In this document: positions 17,568 to 26,588 of the stretch, in pieces
How the letters are laid out: every line of letters starts with the position of its first letter
Numbering within the stretch: position 1 is the stretch's first letter
Source: Methanobacterium_D sp040373355
GTDB taxonomy: Archaea > Methanobacteriota > Methanobacteria > Methanobacteriales > Methanobacteriaceae
Reading direction: 5' to 3'
DNA: 64,000 nucleotides
Assembly (NCBI RefSeq): GCF_047495555.1
Contig: NZ_CP166866.1
Coordinates: 2,175,950 to 2,239,949, forward strand
Made by a program: the position numbers and the translations under genes
Notes under the pieces: model-generated
The model's database searches: none
Seen by the model: the letters and a program-made list of their open reading frames with translations, nothing else
Told to the model about the DNA's origin: nothing

Positions 17568-17912
17568 TTATTCAATTTCCAGTGAAAATGCATCCTGGAA
17601 TAAATCTCTAATAACTTGAAGATCTTCATCACTTAATCTTGTTACTGCACCATCATTAGCATTTCTGAAATAATAATCTGCATCAACGATTTCTCCGCTG
17701 TTATCTATGTAAAGATAAAGTCCGTCTACAAACTCTTCTGGATTATCAGAAGGAAGAAATATTTCAAGCCTTATGAGTATTTCAGAACCCTGTATATTTT
17801 CGTGTAATTCTTCTTTTTTAGCTTCATCTTGAAGAGCTTCTTTAAACCACTTCATTCTTTCTTTAAGCTCTTCTCCGGCTTGTTCCACATATAAATCATT
17901 ATCTAATTCCAT
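17568..17912 (-). CDS. uncharacterised small acidic protein
   Basis: 114 residues, strongly acidic (many Asp/Glu), with no transmembrane segment or cysteine. A helical first half (VEQAGEELKERMKWFKEAL) precedes a beta-like segment ending in LYIDNSGEIVDADYYFRN. The start at 17912 has an ideal GGTGAT at 17916-17921, so it is a real gene. I do not recognise a family. It stands alone, with more than 200 bp free on either side. Confidence 0.7.
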   Translation of the reverse strand: MELDNDLYVEQAGEELKERMKWFKEALQDEAKKEELHENIQGSEILIRLEIFLPSDNPEEFVDGLYLYIDNSGEIVDADYYFRNANDGAVTRLSDEDLQVIRDLFQDAFSLEIE

Positions 17913-18114
17913 AATATCACCATTATTGTTTTAATTTTGATCTGCCATAGTTAACATAGAACTTCTTGGATTATATCATGAAAAATTCTTGATAATTAAG
18001 GGATCATATAATAACTATTTTTGCTTTTTTATTATTTATTTATTTCTTTAAATTTAAAAGCACCGTTATATCTTTATTTTAAAAGTAAATAACCTTTAGG
18101 ATTTAGAAATTATT

Positions 18115-18774
18115 TTAAACCATTTGATTCAAATTTTTTAAAAAAACAGATGGAATATCAATGACATTCTCAACCTTATCAATTATAATACCATCACTTG
18201 TAGCTATAATTCCATTTTTAGCCATTCCCTCTTTAACAATATCGAAATCAACATTTTCTGAAAGAACGGTTTCACCTTGAAGGTCCATGCTTAGTATAAT
18301 TTCTTCAGTTAATTTTGCAAGCTTACCACTCCAACTAACCTTTTTATCAAAGAAAAAAATGACATGAGGATCATATTCTTGAACAAGTTTTAAAATACTA
18401 TTTAAACTAATTTCAGTATATTCATTGAATTTATATTTACCAAAAACAGCGTTTATGTCACGTATTAATCCATCATCACATAAAACAAGCGAAGCATAAT
18501 CTTCACGACATATACTTTCAGTAGTTATCAAAACATTATAACCATCTACTAAAAGAAATCTATCTTCAATTTGAGGCAAATCAATTATTTTATTTTTTCT
18601 AGAATTTGATACTGGCTTTGAAAATACTGATCTTGCCAGATAATTTCTTTCAGAGCGAGATAAAACATATTTATTAGCAACAAAAGTAAGTGCACTCTTT
18701 TTTCTATAATTCCTGTTAAGAAGAAACCTTAGGTCATATGCTGCTTCTTTAAGTTTATTTTCTCTAAGTTGCAT
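18115..18774 (-). CDS. DUF434/DUF5616 family protein
   Basis: 219 residues. The N-terminal part (AAYDLRFLLNRNYRKKSALTF, then LSRSERNYLARSVFS) matches DUF434. The C-terminal part begins FLLVDGYNVLITTES and contains VQEYDPHVIFFFDKKVSWSG and FDIVKEGMAKNGIIATSDGI, which looks like a PIN/NYN-type nuclease fold with conserved aspartates. Function unknown; a nuclease role is inferred from the fold. The DUF357 gene lies 40 bp upstream and is probably co-transcribed. Confidence 0.78.
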   Translation of the reverse strand: MQLRENKLKEAAYDLRFLLNRNYRKKSALTFVANKYVLSRSERNYLARSVFSKPVSNSRKNKIIDLPQIEDRFLLVDGYNVLITTESICREDYASLVLCDDGLIRDINAVFGKYKFNEYTEISLNSILKLVQEYDPHVIFFFDKKVSWSGKLAKLTEEIILSMDLQGETVLSENVDFDIVKEGMAKNGIIATSDGIIIDKVENVIDIPSVFLKNLNQMV

Positions 18775-18814
18775 AAAATTAAACTAATTTATTTTAAATA
18801 TTTACTAGAAGACT

Positions 18815-19060
18815 CTAAATTAATTCATGAATGAGCCTTATTGAATCAAGTAATCCATGTGCATATGTTATACATCCAAAGGAAGTTACAAGATCATTTT
18901 TTTGAAGAAAATAGCTGGTATCTTCAAAGTAACTTTTAGCTCTTTCAATTACTTCATTTTCATTAGGATTTAATTCAAGGGACTTTATTTCTTTTATATT
19001 TGTTTTAAATATTTCAATATCTTTATTAATTCGCCCTATTGTTTCTTCATCACTACTCAT
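18815..19060 (-). CDS. DUF357 family helical protein
   Basis: 81 residues from ATG 19060; a TTG at 19075 would add five residues but lacks a ribosome-binding site, whereas GGGATG precedes 19060. ERAKSYFEDTSYFLQKNDLVT and SFGCITYAHGLLDSIRL match the archaeal DUF357 family, a helical protein of unknown function. It is followed by the DUF434 gene. Confidence 0.82.
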   Translation of the reverse strand: MSSDEETIGRINKDIEIFKTNIKEIKSLELNPNENEVIERAKSYFEDTSYFLQKNDLVTSFGCITYAHGLLDSIRLIHELI

Positions 19061-19112
19061 ATCATTACATCCCAAATATCAATTATCAAATAAATTATTA
19101 AAAAAATAAAAT

Positions 19113-19685
19113 TTAATTACTTAATTGTTTCCATGCATGATATATTCTCTGGAAAACAGTAAAAAATCCAAGAATAACTATTAAAATAATTGTGTATTCC
19201 ATTATAACATTTAATCCTGCCAAATAGCTCAAAAAAGCTCCAATCATTATAATAACAAGTCTCTCTGCCCTCTCAGCTATTCCGATATCTCCTTTAACAC
19301 CTTCAGATTCTACACGTGCCCTAACATAACTTACACTAAAAGATGCAATTATGGCAAGAATTCCTATAAAAGGTGTTACAAATCCTCCCAATACAATTCC
19401 AGTTATAATAAAAGCATCGGTCAGCCTGTCAGTAGTTGAATCAAGTATTGCACCAAATTGAGAATGAGAGCCATGATTTCGAGCCACTGCCCCATCAATA
19501 ATATCAAAAAAGCCACTTAAAGCTATAAAAAGAGCACCTATAAATAAATTACCGATTGAAAATGCATAAGCTGCTAAAATACCTATAAAAAGCCCAATAA
19601 TAGTTAAAATATTAGGATTTACATTTACCTTCTGAGCAATAGGATCAATGTAAATTTTAAATCGTGGTCTCAGTTTATTAAGCAT
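19113..19685 (-). CDS. CDP-alcohol phosphatidyltransferase, probable archaetidylinositol-phosphate synthase
   Basis: Membrane enzyme that transfers a polar head group to CDP-archaeol, most likely making archaetidylinositol phosphate. The family motif D-x2-DG-x2-AR-x8-G-x3-D-x3-D is complete (DIIDGAVARNHGSHSQFG, AILDSTTDR). About five to six membrane segments follow. The first methionines in frame are at 19793, 19706 and 19685; I use 19685 (MLNKLRPRFKIYIDP) because a minus-strand TATA-like ATATAT at 19711-19720 would start transcription there, giving a leaderless message. 19706 remains possible. It is divergent from sua5. Confidence 0.85.
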   Translation of the reverse strand: MLNKLRPRFKIYIDPIAQKVNVNPNILTIIGLFIGILAAYAFSIGNLFIGALFIALSGFFDIIDGAVARNHGSHSQFGAILDSTTDRLTDAFIITGIVLGGFVTPFIGILAIIASFSVSYVRARVESEGVKGDIGIAERAERLVIIMIGAFLSYLAGLNVIMEYTIILIVILGFFTVFQRIYHAWKQLSN

Positions 19686-19801
19686 GTTTTTGTATATGAT
19701 TTTCATTAAGATATATATTGCGTATATTTTTAAGCATAGATGAGAATTAATAAGTAATTTAGAAAAATAAAAGTAATAAAAAATTATATCCAACTGATAA
19801 A

Positions 19802-20413
19802 ATGAGATTTAAAATAAATTCTAATAAACCAGAGAAGAATGTTATAAAAGACGGCATTGATGCACTAAAAGAAGGTAAAGTTGTTCTGTATCCAACAGAT
19901 ACCGTTTATGGAATTGGTGCAAACATATTTGACATTCAAGCTGTAAAAAAAGTTTATTCAATTAAAAAAAGGCCATTAGATAAGCCATTATCCGTCTGTG
20001 TTTCTAAAATTGAGGATATTCATAAAATTGCCTATTTAGATAAACCCATGGAAAATATGATCAATGATATTCTTCCGGGCCCATTTACAGTTATTTTAAA
20101 TAAAAAAGAAATTGTTCATCCAATTTTAACTGCAGGTGGTGATAAAATTGGAATACGAATTCCAGATAATAAAATTTGCATTGAACTTTCTAAAGAATTC
20201 CCAATAACAACTACCAGTGCAAATCTTTCAGGTAAACCAGTTCCAGAATCTGTTGAAAAAGTTTTAGAACAATTAGGAAACAAAATAGATTTAATCATTG
20301 ATGCTGGAACTTGTAAGCATGGAGTTCACTCTACTGTCATTGATATGACCATGAATCCTCCTAAAATTTTACGACAAGGGGCTAGCATTCCAAAATTTAA
20401 TTATGATCACTAA
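19802..20413 (+). CDS. sua5: Threonylcarbamoyl-AMP synthase (Sua5/YrdC family)
   Basis: Makes threonylcarbamoyl-AMP for the universal t6A37 modification of ANN-decoding tRNAs. 203 residues. Conserved blocks: GKVVLYPTDTVYGIGANIF, KKRPLDKPLSVCVS, ILPGPFTVILNKKE, ITTTSANLSGKPVPES and HGVHSTVIDM. It has the YrdC domain only, without the C-terminal Sua5 domain. It is transcribed divergently from the lipid-synthase gene with about 115 bp between the chosen starts. Confidence 0.93.
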   Translation: MRFKINSNKPEKNVIKDGIDALKEGKVVLYPTDTVYGIGANIFDIQAVKKVYSIKKRPLDKPLSVCVSKIEDIHKIAYLDKPMENMINDILPGPFTVILNKKEIVHPILTAGGDKIGIRIPDNKICIELSKEFPITTTSANLSGKPVPESVEKVLEQLGNKIDLIIDAGTCKHGVHSTVIDMTMNPPKILRQGASIPKFNYDH

Positions 20414-20733
20414 TATGTTGAATTGATCGAAAGGGTTTATATTACTATATTTTACATATATAACGTTTAAATTATAAAGTAATCATTTTAGCTTATACTG
20501 GGCTTAATGAAATCTATTATAGAGATTATTGAATGAATTGATCCTACCAAAATTATTCTATTTTACTATCTTTTTTGGATCTATAATGAAAATAATAAAC
20601 TATTGAATAAGTAGTAATATATTTATTATTATTTATTCAAAAACATTAACATAGCTTTATTATCTTTAATGATAAGGATGGGATTTAATTAAGTAAAAAT
20701 AATAAGTTCAAGGAAATATTCGACAAATCCCCC
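20414..20733. other. upstream region of histidine kinase, with coding signal at its end
   Basis: 320 bp, AT-rich, no independent gene. From 20689 to 20733 the kinase frame is open without a start codon and reads LSKNNKFKEIFDKSP, good PAS-type sequence, directly after an in-frame TAA at 20686. Only an ATG in another frame (20678) lies near. See the separate observation on the kinase start. Confidence 0.5.
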
Positions 20734-23385
20734 ATGGGGATACTTTTTTATGATAAAGGAGGTAAATTAACTGATGTTAACCAGTCTACATTAAAAATAG
20801 CAGGTATTTCAAAAACAGAAGATATAAAAGCAGTTAATTTATTTGATAATATTTTTATTAATTCTAAAAAGGATGAATTGCTTCAAAAAGGATTAATTAA
20901 CCTTCAAACATCCGTAAATTTTGATAATGTTAAAAATTTAGGTATTTATAATTCCTCACGCTCAGGAATTGTTTTTATTGATTTAAATATTTTTGTTATT
21001 GATTCTGGTTTTTTGGTGCAATTACAAGATATTAATGAAATAAAAAAAGCAGAAGAATCTCTTCAAGAAAGTGAGAAACGTTTTAGGGCTCTTTTTGAAC
21101 ATAGTAATGACGCCATAGTAATTGCTGACCTTAACACAGGTAAATATATTGATTTTAATAAGAAGTTAGAAGAATTAACTGGATATTCACGGGAAGAACT
21201 ACTTCATATGTCGGCTGGGGATTTGTCCCCAGAGAATATAAGGAATGAGAATATTAAACAGTTTGATATTATAAAAAAGAGACCTATTAGGATTGAAACT
21301 GAACTTTTAACAAAGGATAGGGCAATATTTCCTATTGAAATTAGCAGTTCAATTTTAGAAATTGAAAATAAAAAATATGCTCAAGGAGTTTTTAGAGACA
21401 TTACTGAACGTAAAGCAAAAGAGGAAATACTTAAGCAAGCACATAGCCATTTAGAAGAACAAGTCAATGAGCGTACTTGGGAATTGAAAAAATCATATGA
21501 ATCATTAATGCAGCGTGAAAGATTATATAGAACTCTTGCAGAGAACTCACCTTTTGCCATTAGACGACTTGATAACGAATTTAAATTTATTTATTCAAAT
21601 AAAGGTTCTTCTGTGTCCGAACTATCTAAAGAGGATTTTGTAGGCAAAACTATTGATGAAATTGGGATGAATGAGGATATTGTAAAAAGTTGGAAAAGAT
21701 GTGGTCAAAAAGTATTTACAACTGGTGAAAATCAAGAGATTGTAAATGAAATTCCGTTATCTAATGGATTTATTACATTTAAATCAACAATAGTGCCTGA
21801 ATTTGATATTAAGGATGAAATAGAATCAATATTGGTGATTACAGAGGATATTACAGAATTTAAAAAAACCGAAAATGAACTTAAAATAAGTAAAGAAAAT
21901 TTTAGAACACTTGCAGAAAATTCTCCTGACACTATTATTAGATTAGATAAAGATATGAAATATGCTTATGTTAACCCTGTTATAACTGAAAATAGTGGAA
22001 AACCACCTGAATATTATATTGGTAAAAGATATGATGAGGTAGGGATTCCAGAGAAATATGTCAAGATATTTGAAGAAAATAATCGAAAAGCGATTGAAAA
22101 TGGTGAAATACAACGTTATGAATTTGAGTTTCCTACAATTAAAGGTATGAAATACATAGAAAGTATAGCAATACCTGAATTTAATGCTAATGAGGAAATA
22201 GAATCTTTACTTATTTTAGACCGCGATATTACTGAACGTAAGAATTTTGAGGATTCTTTGAAAGAAAGCAGAGCACAACTTAGAATTGCAATGGATTTAG
22301 CAAAACTTGTATCTTGGCAGTATGATGTTGAATCTGACCTTTTTACTTTTGATAATCATTTTTATGCACTATATGGCACAAGCGCTGAAAGAGAAGGAGG
22401 AACACTACTGTCATCAGAAAAATACGCCAGAAAGTTTATTCCTCCAGAAGAAGTTTCTATTGTAAAAGAAGAAATTGACAGGGCAATAAAGACTGATAAT
22501 CCTAACTTTGTGGAAAATATGGAACACAGCATAATACGGGCTGATGGTGAAAAACGTTATATAAACGTCCGTTTTGGCGTTATAAAAGATAAAAATGGCA
22601 AAACTATAAAAACATTTGGTTCTAATCAAGATATTACTTCTTTAAAGGAAACAGAGGAACAATTAAAAGAAACAATAAAAGAATTAGAACGTTCAAATGA
22701 AGAATTACAGCAATTCGCTTATGTGTCCAGCCACGACCTTCAAGAACCGTTAAGGACTATTGCCAGTTTTACACAACTTTTAGAAAGGCGTTATAAAGGT
22801 AAACTTGATTCTGATGCTGATGAATTTATGGATTACATAGTGGAAGCTTCAGTTCGTATGAAAGCCCAAATTGAAGGTTTGCTTGAGTATTCTCGTGTTG
22901 GAACTAAAGGAGAAGAATTTAAACCTGCGGATATGAATGAAATCCTTAATAAAACAATTCAGAGCCTCAATACGTCAATTAAAGAAATTGATACTAATAT
23001 AAAAGTTGATGAACTTCCTGTGGTAATGGGTGATGGAAATCAATTACAAAGAGTGTTCCAAAACTTAATTTCCAATGCTATTAAATTTAAAAAACAGGAA
23101 GAACCACTTAAAATCCATGTATATGCTAATAAAGATATATGTAATAATGAATATGTATTTAGTGTGCAAGATAATGGTATTGGAATAGAAGAACAATATA
23201 ATGAACGTATTTTCACCATATTTCAACGCTTACATACAAGAGATGTATATGAAGGAACAGGGATAGGATTGTCTGTTGTTAAGAGGATTATTGAACGTCA
23301 CGGTGGACGTGTTTGGGTTGAGTCCTCTTTTGGTAAAGGTTCTACTTTTTATTTTACTATTCCTATATCGGGTAGTGAGTTCTGA
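20734..23385 (+). CDS. Multi-PAS sensor histidine kinase (soluble)
   Basis: 883 residues, no transmembrane segment. About five PAS domains lie in tandem (roughly 1-110, 118-230, 268-380, 390-500, 512-630), several ending in the PAC-like RDITERK. The dimerisation domain has SSHDLQEPLRTIASF with phospho-acceptor His667, and the ATPase domain has NLISNAIKF, VQDNGIGIEEQY, GTGIGLSVVKRI and VWVESSFGKGSTFYF. The first PAS domain seems cut at its N-terminus: coding sequence extends upstream without a start codon. The response regulator follows 29 bp downstream, so the two are a likely cognate pair. The signal is unknown; multi-PAS kinases of this kind are common in Methanobacterium. Confidence 0.93.
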   Translation: MGILFYDKGGKLTDVNQSTLKIAGISKTEDIKAVNLFDNIFINSKKDELLQKGLINLQTSVNFDNVKNLGIYNSSRSGIVFIDLNIFVIDSGFLVQLQDINEIKKAEESLQESEKRFRALFEHSNDAIVIADLNTGKYIDFNKKLEELTGYSREELLHMSAGDLSPENIRNENIKQFDIIKKRPIRIETELLTKDRAIFPIEISSSILEIENKKYAQGVFRDITERKAKEEILKQAHSHLEEQVNERTWELKKSYESLMQRERLYRTLAENSPFAIRRLDNEFKFIYSNKGSSVSELSKEDFVGKTIDEIGMNEDIVKSWKRCGQKVFTTGENQEIVNEIPLSNGFITFKSTIVPEFDIKDEIESILVITEDITEFKKTENELKISKENFRTLAENSPDTIIRLDKDMKYAYVNPVITENSGKPPEYYIGKRYDEVGIPEKYVKIFEENNRKAIENGEIQRYEFEFPTIKGMKYIESIAIPEFNANEEIESLLILDRDITERKNFEDSLKESRAQLRIAMDLAKLVSWQYDVESDLFTFDNHFYALYGTSAEREGGTLLSSEKYARKFIPPEEVSIVKEEIDRAIKTDNPNFVENMEHSIIRADGEKRYINVRFGVIKDKNGKTIKTFGSNQDITSLKETEEQLKETIKELERSNEELQQFAYVSSHDLQEPLRTIASFTQLLERRYKGKLDSDADEFMDYIVEASVRMKAQIEGLLEYSRVGTKGEEFKPADMNEILNKTIQSLNTSIKEIDTNIKVDELPVVMGDGNQLQRVFQNLISNAIKFKKQEEPLKIHVYANKDICNNEYVFSVQDNGIGIEEQYNERIFTIFQRLHTRDVYEGTGIGLSVVKRIIERHGGRVWVESSFGKGSTFYFTIPISGSEF

Positions 23386-23414
23386 TAAGTTAATTGGATG
23401 GGAGGGTTAGTTAA

Positions 23415-23840
23415 ATGAAACAAGAGTCATCTTATATATTGTTGGTTGAGGATAATCCTGCAGATGCACGTATAATTATTGATTATTTTAAGGCAAATTA
23501 TAATGTTGAGGTTAAGCATTTTACTGATGATGTTGATGTATTAGATTATCTGTGTCAGAATGAAATATATGAAAGTAATGTCTTTCCAGATATCATTATT
23601 TTAGATATGAATTTACCCAAAGTTAGTGGTTTGGATGTGCTTAAAAAGATTAAAACTGATTCTAAATTAAAACGAATACCAGTAATTGTTTTTGGCACTT
23701 CAAGTGACCATTTAGAAATTAAAGAAGTATATAATAATTATGCTAACGGTTACATCATTAAACCAATAGATTTAGATGAATTGGATGATGTTTTAAGGCA
23801 TATTGCATATTTTTGGTTAGAATTAACTACATTGCCCTAA
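23415..23840 (+). CDS. Single-domain response regulator
   Basis: 141 residues, a receiver domain with no output domain. The acidic pair is in LLVEDNPADARI, the phospho-acceptor is Asp64 in IIILDMNLPKVSG, the switch Thr/Ser is in VIVFGTSSD, and the conserved lysine is in YIIKPIDLDEL. It ends in WLELTTLP, a tail also seen in a decayed copy at 23860-23934. It follows its probable kinase within one operon and would act by protein contact, as in Rcp1-like regulators. Confidence 0.95.
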   Translation: MKQESSYILLVEDNPADARIIIDYFKANYNVEVKHFTDDVDVLDYLCQNEIYESNVFPDIIILDMNLPKVSGLDVLKKIKTDSKLKRIPVIVFGTSSDHLEIKEVYNNYANGYIIKPIDLDELDDVLRHIAYFWLELTTLP

Positions 23841-23859
23841 ATAATTATATAAAGCTTTT

Positions 23860-23934
23860 TTAAGGTAATTTAGTAATAGTAAGCCATAACTCATCTATTA
23901 ATTCCATAATGTATTCAAATTCATCTTAACTGAG
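23860..23934 (-). pseudogene. C-terminal remnant of a response regulator
   Basis: The minus strand reads LS*DEFEYIMELIDELW, then LTITKLP and a stop, aligning with the C-terminus of the intact regulator next door (DELDDVLRHIAYFWLELTTLP). DE, the WL pair and T-LP coincide in register. One stop codon already interrupts the segment and no receiver core is readable upstream. It lies tail-to-tail with the intact gene, 19 bp away. The short length makes this a probable rather than certain remnant. Confidence 0.5.
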
Positions 23935-24452
23935 TCTTAAAATATCTCCCTATGTTTTCTTATTTTAAAACTTTTTGTTAGTTACTACTTCATAGGGAAA
24001 TCTATTTAAATTATTGTCCAGAAATCTTTAAATGGTTATAGAGTGCTTGATTTAATAGTATTGTCCTCTGGCGGACTTTTCATACTTCTGATTTTGTTAT
24101 ACATTCTTTATTTCCTTTAAAGTCTTGTTTTATTTCATATTTTCTTTTATTTGTGAATGATTTAATGATGTTTTGGTTAAGTGTTTAGAGACGTTTTTAG
24201 GTAGAATGAAGGTTATTTGTGTCGTTTTATTTTGTGGTGATTTTTCGATAATTAAATATAGTTGAATTGTTCCATAGTATATTATAAGAATATATTCGTG
24301 TTGGCATTGTGGTATATGTTGCAACAGAATTATTTTTATTAGAATACTCAAACACAATTATATAAATTAACTTCTTATTTAAAACTAAAAAGTTTATTAA
24401 AATTATCTATTTAACCCAGTTTTAAAGAAAAATCATTTAAGAGGCATATAAA
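23935..24452. other. degenerate intergenic region
   Basis: About 520 bp between the regulator remnant and radB. The minus strand contains short open pieces (one of 75 codons at 24130-24357, and RTILLNQALYNHLKISGQ around 24010-24075) broken by stops; they look like decayed coding sequence but no family could be assigned. The last 80 bp include the promoter region of radB. Confidence 0.4.
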
Positions 24453-25151
24453 TTGAAAACATTATCTAACATTAACCAATCCGCCAAAATACCCATTGGT
24501 TGTCCTATTGACATGATAATAGATGGAGGAATAGAAAAAGGATCCATTACACAGTTTTATGGTCCTCCAGGATCAGGGAAAACCAATATTGCATTAAAGT
24601 TACTTGTTCAGTGCGCTAAAAATGGTAAAAAAGCAGTTTTGATAGATACTGAAGGTGGGTTATCCATTGAAAGAGTAAAACAAATTGCAGGAGAAGACTT
24701 TGAAAAACTGGCAGTAAATATAATTGTTCTAGAACCTACCACTTTTAAAGAACAAAATGAGGCTCTTCAAAAGATAGAAACAAGCTTAAAAAATAGTGCA
24801 GATAATATTGACCTTATTGTTCTTGATTCAGCAGTTGCTCTTTACAGATTAAAAGAAGGTGGTCAGACAGAAATAAATAGAGAACTTGGAAAGCAAATGG
24901 GACTTTTATCAAGACTTGCAAGGAAGCATGATACTGCAGTAATAATTACAAATCATATTTACTCCATTTTTGATGATGAAGGGGATGCAATAGAACCGGT
25001 TGGCGGTACAACATTAAAATACTGGAGTAAAATTATCGTTGAGCTTGAAAGAAAAGATAACGGCGAAAGATTTGCAATTCTTAAAAGACATAAAAGTCTT
25101 CCTGAAGGTGCTAAAGTTAAATTTGAAATTGTTGATAGAGGTTTAGAGTAA
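24453..25151 (+). CDS. radB: DNA repair and recombination protein RadB
   Basis: Archaeal RecA/Rad51-family paralog that assists RadA. 232 residues with the ATPase core only. Walker A is GPPGSGKT at 37-44, Walker B is IDLIVLDSAVALYRL, and ELGKQMGLLSRLARKHDTAV and VGGTTLKYWSKIIVEL are typical. The N-terminal helix-hairpin-helix domain of RadA is absent, as expected for RadB. It begins at TTG 24453, eight nt after GAGG. Confidence 0.95.
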   Translation: MKTLSNINQSAKIPIGCPIDMIIDGGIEKGSITQFYGPPGSGKTNIALKLLVQCAKNGKKAVLIDTEGGLSIERVKQIAGEDFEKLAVNIIVLEPTTFKEQNEALQKIETSLKNSADNIDLIVLDSAVALYRLKEGGQTEINRELGKQMGLLSRLARKHDTAVIITNHIYSIFDDEGDAIEPVGGTTLKYWSKIIVELERKDNGERFAILKRHKSLPEGAKVKFEIVDRGLE

Positions 25152-25369
25152 ATTCAAAATACCTCTAACTATTTTACTAAATAAATTTCTTAGATCAATG
25201 CATTTTTAATTATTTATTTAGTTATAATAAATATTACTTTTAATAAAATTAGAATAAAGGATTATTGTTAAATAACTATAAATAATAGTTTTTAAAAACA
25301 ATAAGGTGATTAAACATTATTTTAAGTTTATAAATCGATATTAACATTATTTTAAGTGTTGTGAGATAT

Positions 25370-26530
25370 ATGATTTCACCGAAAAAATATGCAAGAGCAG
25401 CTAAAAGATTGCCTAAGGGCTTTGATGATATAAATGAGTTCTTTGACTATGTCTTTCATGATAAAGAAATGATATGGATGGGTCAAAATACCAATCATTT
25501 GCATGAAGAAAGCGACATTATGTACTCAATGCTCGAGAGCGTTAAAAATAAAGATTACTGCAAATACCCACCACCAGAAGGATTTCCAGAACTTAAAGAT
25601 CTAATACTTGAAGATTTAGGGCTTAAAGATGGAGTAAATGATGTTCTGGTAACAGCAGGAGGTACAGAGTCACTATTTCTATGCATGAACGATATATTGG
25701 ATCCAACAGACAACGTAATAACCTGTGATCCAGGTTATCTTATAATTGATAACTTTGCAAGCAGATTTGCAGACCACGTTAAATCTGTTCCTATTTACAG
25801 TGAAGAAAACTGTTATAAGTTAACTCCAGAGCTTGTACAGGAGACCATGGACAAGAATACCAAGATCATATCACTTGTAGATCCTTTAAATCCTCTTGGA
25901 TCATGCTATACTAAAGCAGAAATTAAAGAATTCTGTGATATGGCAATTGACAACGATATGTATCTTTTACATGACATAACTTATCGTGATTTTGCAAGAG
26001 ACCACCACCTTACAAGTAAATATGCTCCAGAACGCAGCGTAACTGTCTACAGTTTTTCCAAAATCTATGGAATGGCAGGACTGCGTATTGGCGCAATGAT
26101 AAGTACTCCAGAAATTCTAAATTCTGTTAGAAGTATTCTAATTAACGATCTTGGAACGAACATTGTGGCTCAAAAAGGAGCACTTGCAGCAATTAAATCT
26201 AAACCAGAATGGATTAATAGAATACGGAATACGACAAGAGGCAACCAGAAAATCATTAAAGAAGCAGTTGATGAAGTAGACGGTGCTTTTATACCGGTTT
26301 ATCCATCAGATGGAAATATGATTGCAATCGATATCTATAAAACAGGAGTAGAACCGGTAGATTTAGTAGATTTCCTTCTTGATAGGAAAATCTTTGCAAG
26401 AGAAGGTGCATACACCAGTAAATTATTTGGTGGCAGGTACTTAAGAGTTAGCTTTTCCATCCCTCAAGCAGGCGTAGAAAAGTTCGCAACTGATTTTAAG
26501 GACGGAATGAAAGCACTTAGAAAAAAATAA
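25370..26530 (+). CDS. PLP-dependent class I/II aminotransferase
   Basis: 386 residues, fold type I. The PLP lysine is in VYSFSKIYGMAGLRIGAMI. NPLGSC replaces the usual NP(T/N)G loop, and LLHDITYRDFARDHH supplies the cofactor aspartate region. The substrate cannot be named from sequence; aspartate- or histidinol-phosphate-type activity is possible. Start ATG 25370 (MISPKKYARAAKRLPKGFDD) is chosen over GTG 25361, since GTTGTGAGA then acts as the ribosome-binding site. It is a single-gene unit ending in a T-rich tract at 26533-26575. Confidence 0.88.
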   Translation: MISPKKYARAAKRLPKGFDDINEFFDYVFHDKEMIWMGQNTNHLHEESDIMYSMLESVKNKDYCKYPPPEGFPELKDLILEDLGLKDGVNDVLVTAGGTESLFLCMNDILDPTDNVITCDPGYLIIDNFASRFADHVKSVPIYSEENCYKLTPELVQETMDKNTKIISLVDPLNPLGSCYTKAEIKEFCDMAIDNDMYLLHDITYRDFARDHHLTSKYAPERSVTVYSFSKIYGMAGLRIGAMISTPEILNSVRSILINDLGTNIVAQKGALAAIKSKPEWINRIRNTTRGNQKIIKEAVDEVDGAFIPVYPSDGNMIAIDIYKTGVEPVDLVDFLLDRKIFAREGAYTSKLFGGRYLRVSFSIPQAGVEKFATDFKDGMKALRKK

Positions 26531-26583
26531 ACTCTTTTTTTTATTTTAAAAACATTTTATTTTTCTAAATTTAGCTTATTTTT
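26531..26583 (+). terminator. oligo-T terminator region
   Basis: Immediately after the aminotransferase stop the plus strand has T7, then TTTTA and further T-runs (ATTTTATTTTTC), the pattern of archaeal intrinsic termination. No stem is needed or seen. Confidence 0.4.
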
Positions 26584-26588
26584 CTCAG

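Noticed and set aside
24130..24357. 75-codon minus-strand open frame upstream of radB
   Set aside because: No ribosome-binding site, low-complexity AT-driven composition and no recognisable domain; lies in a region that looks decayed. Described within the intergenic entry instead.
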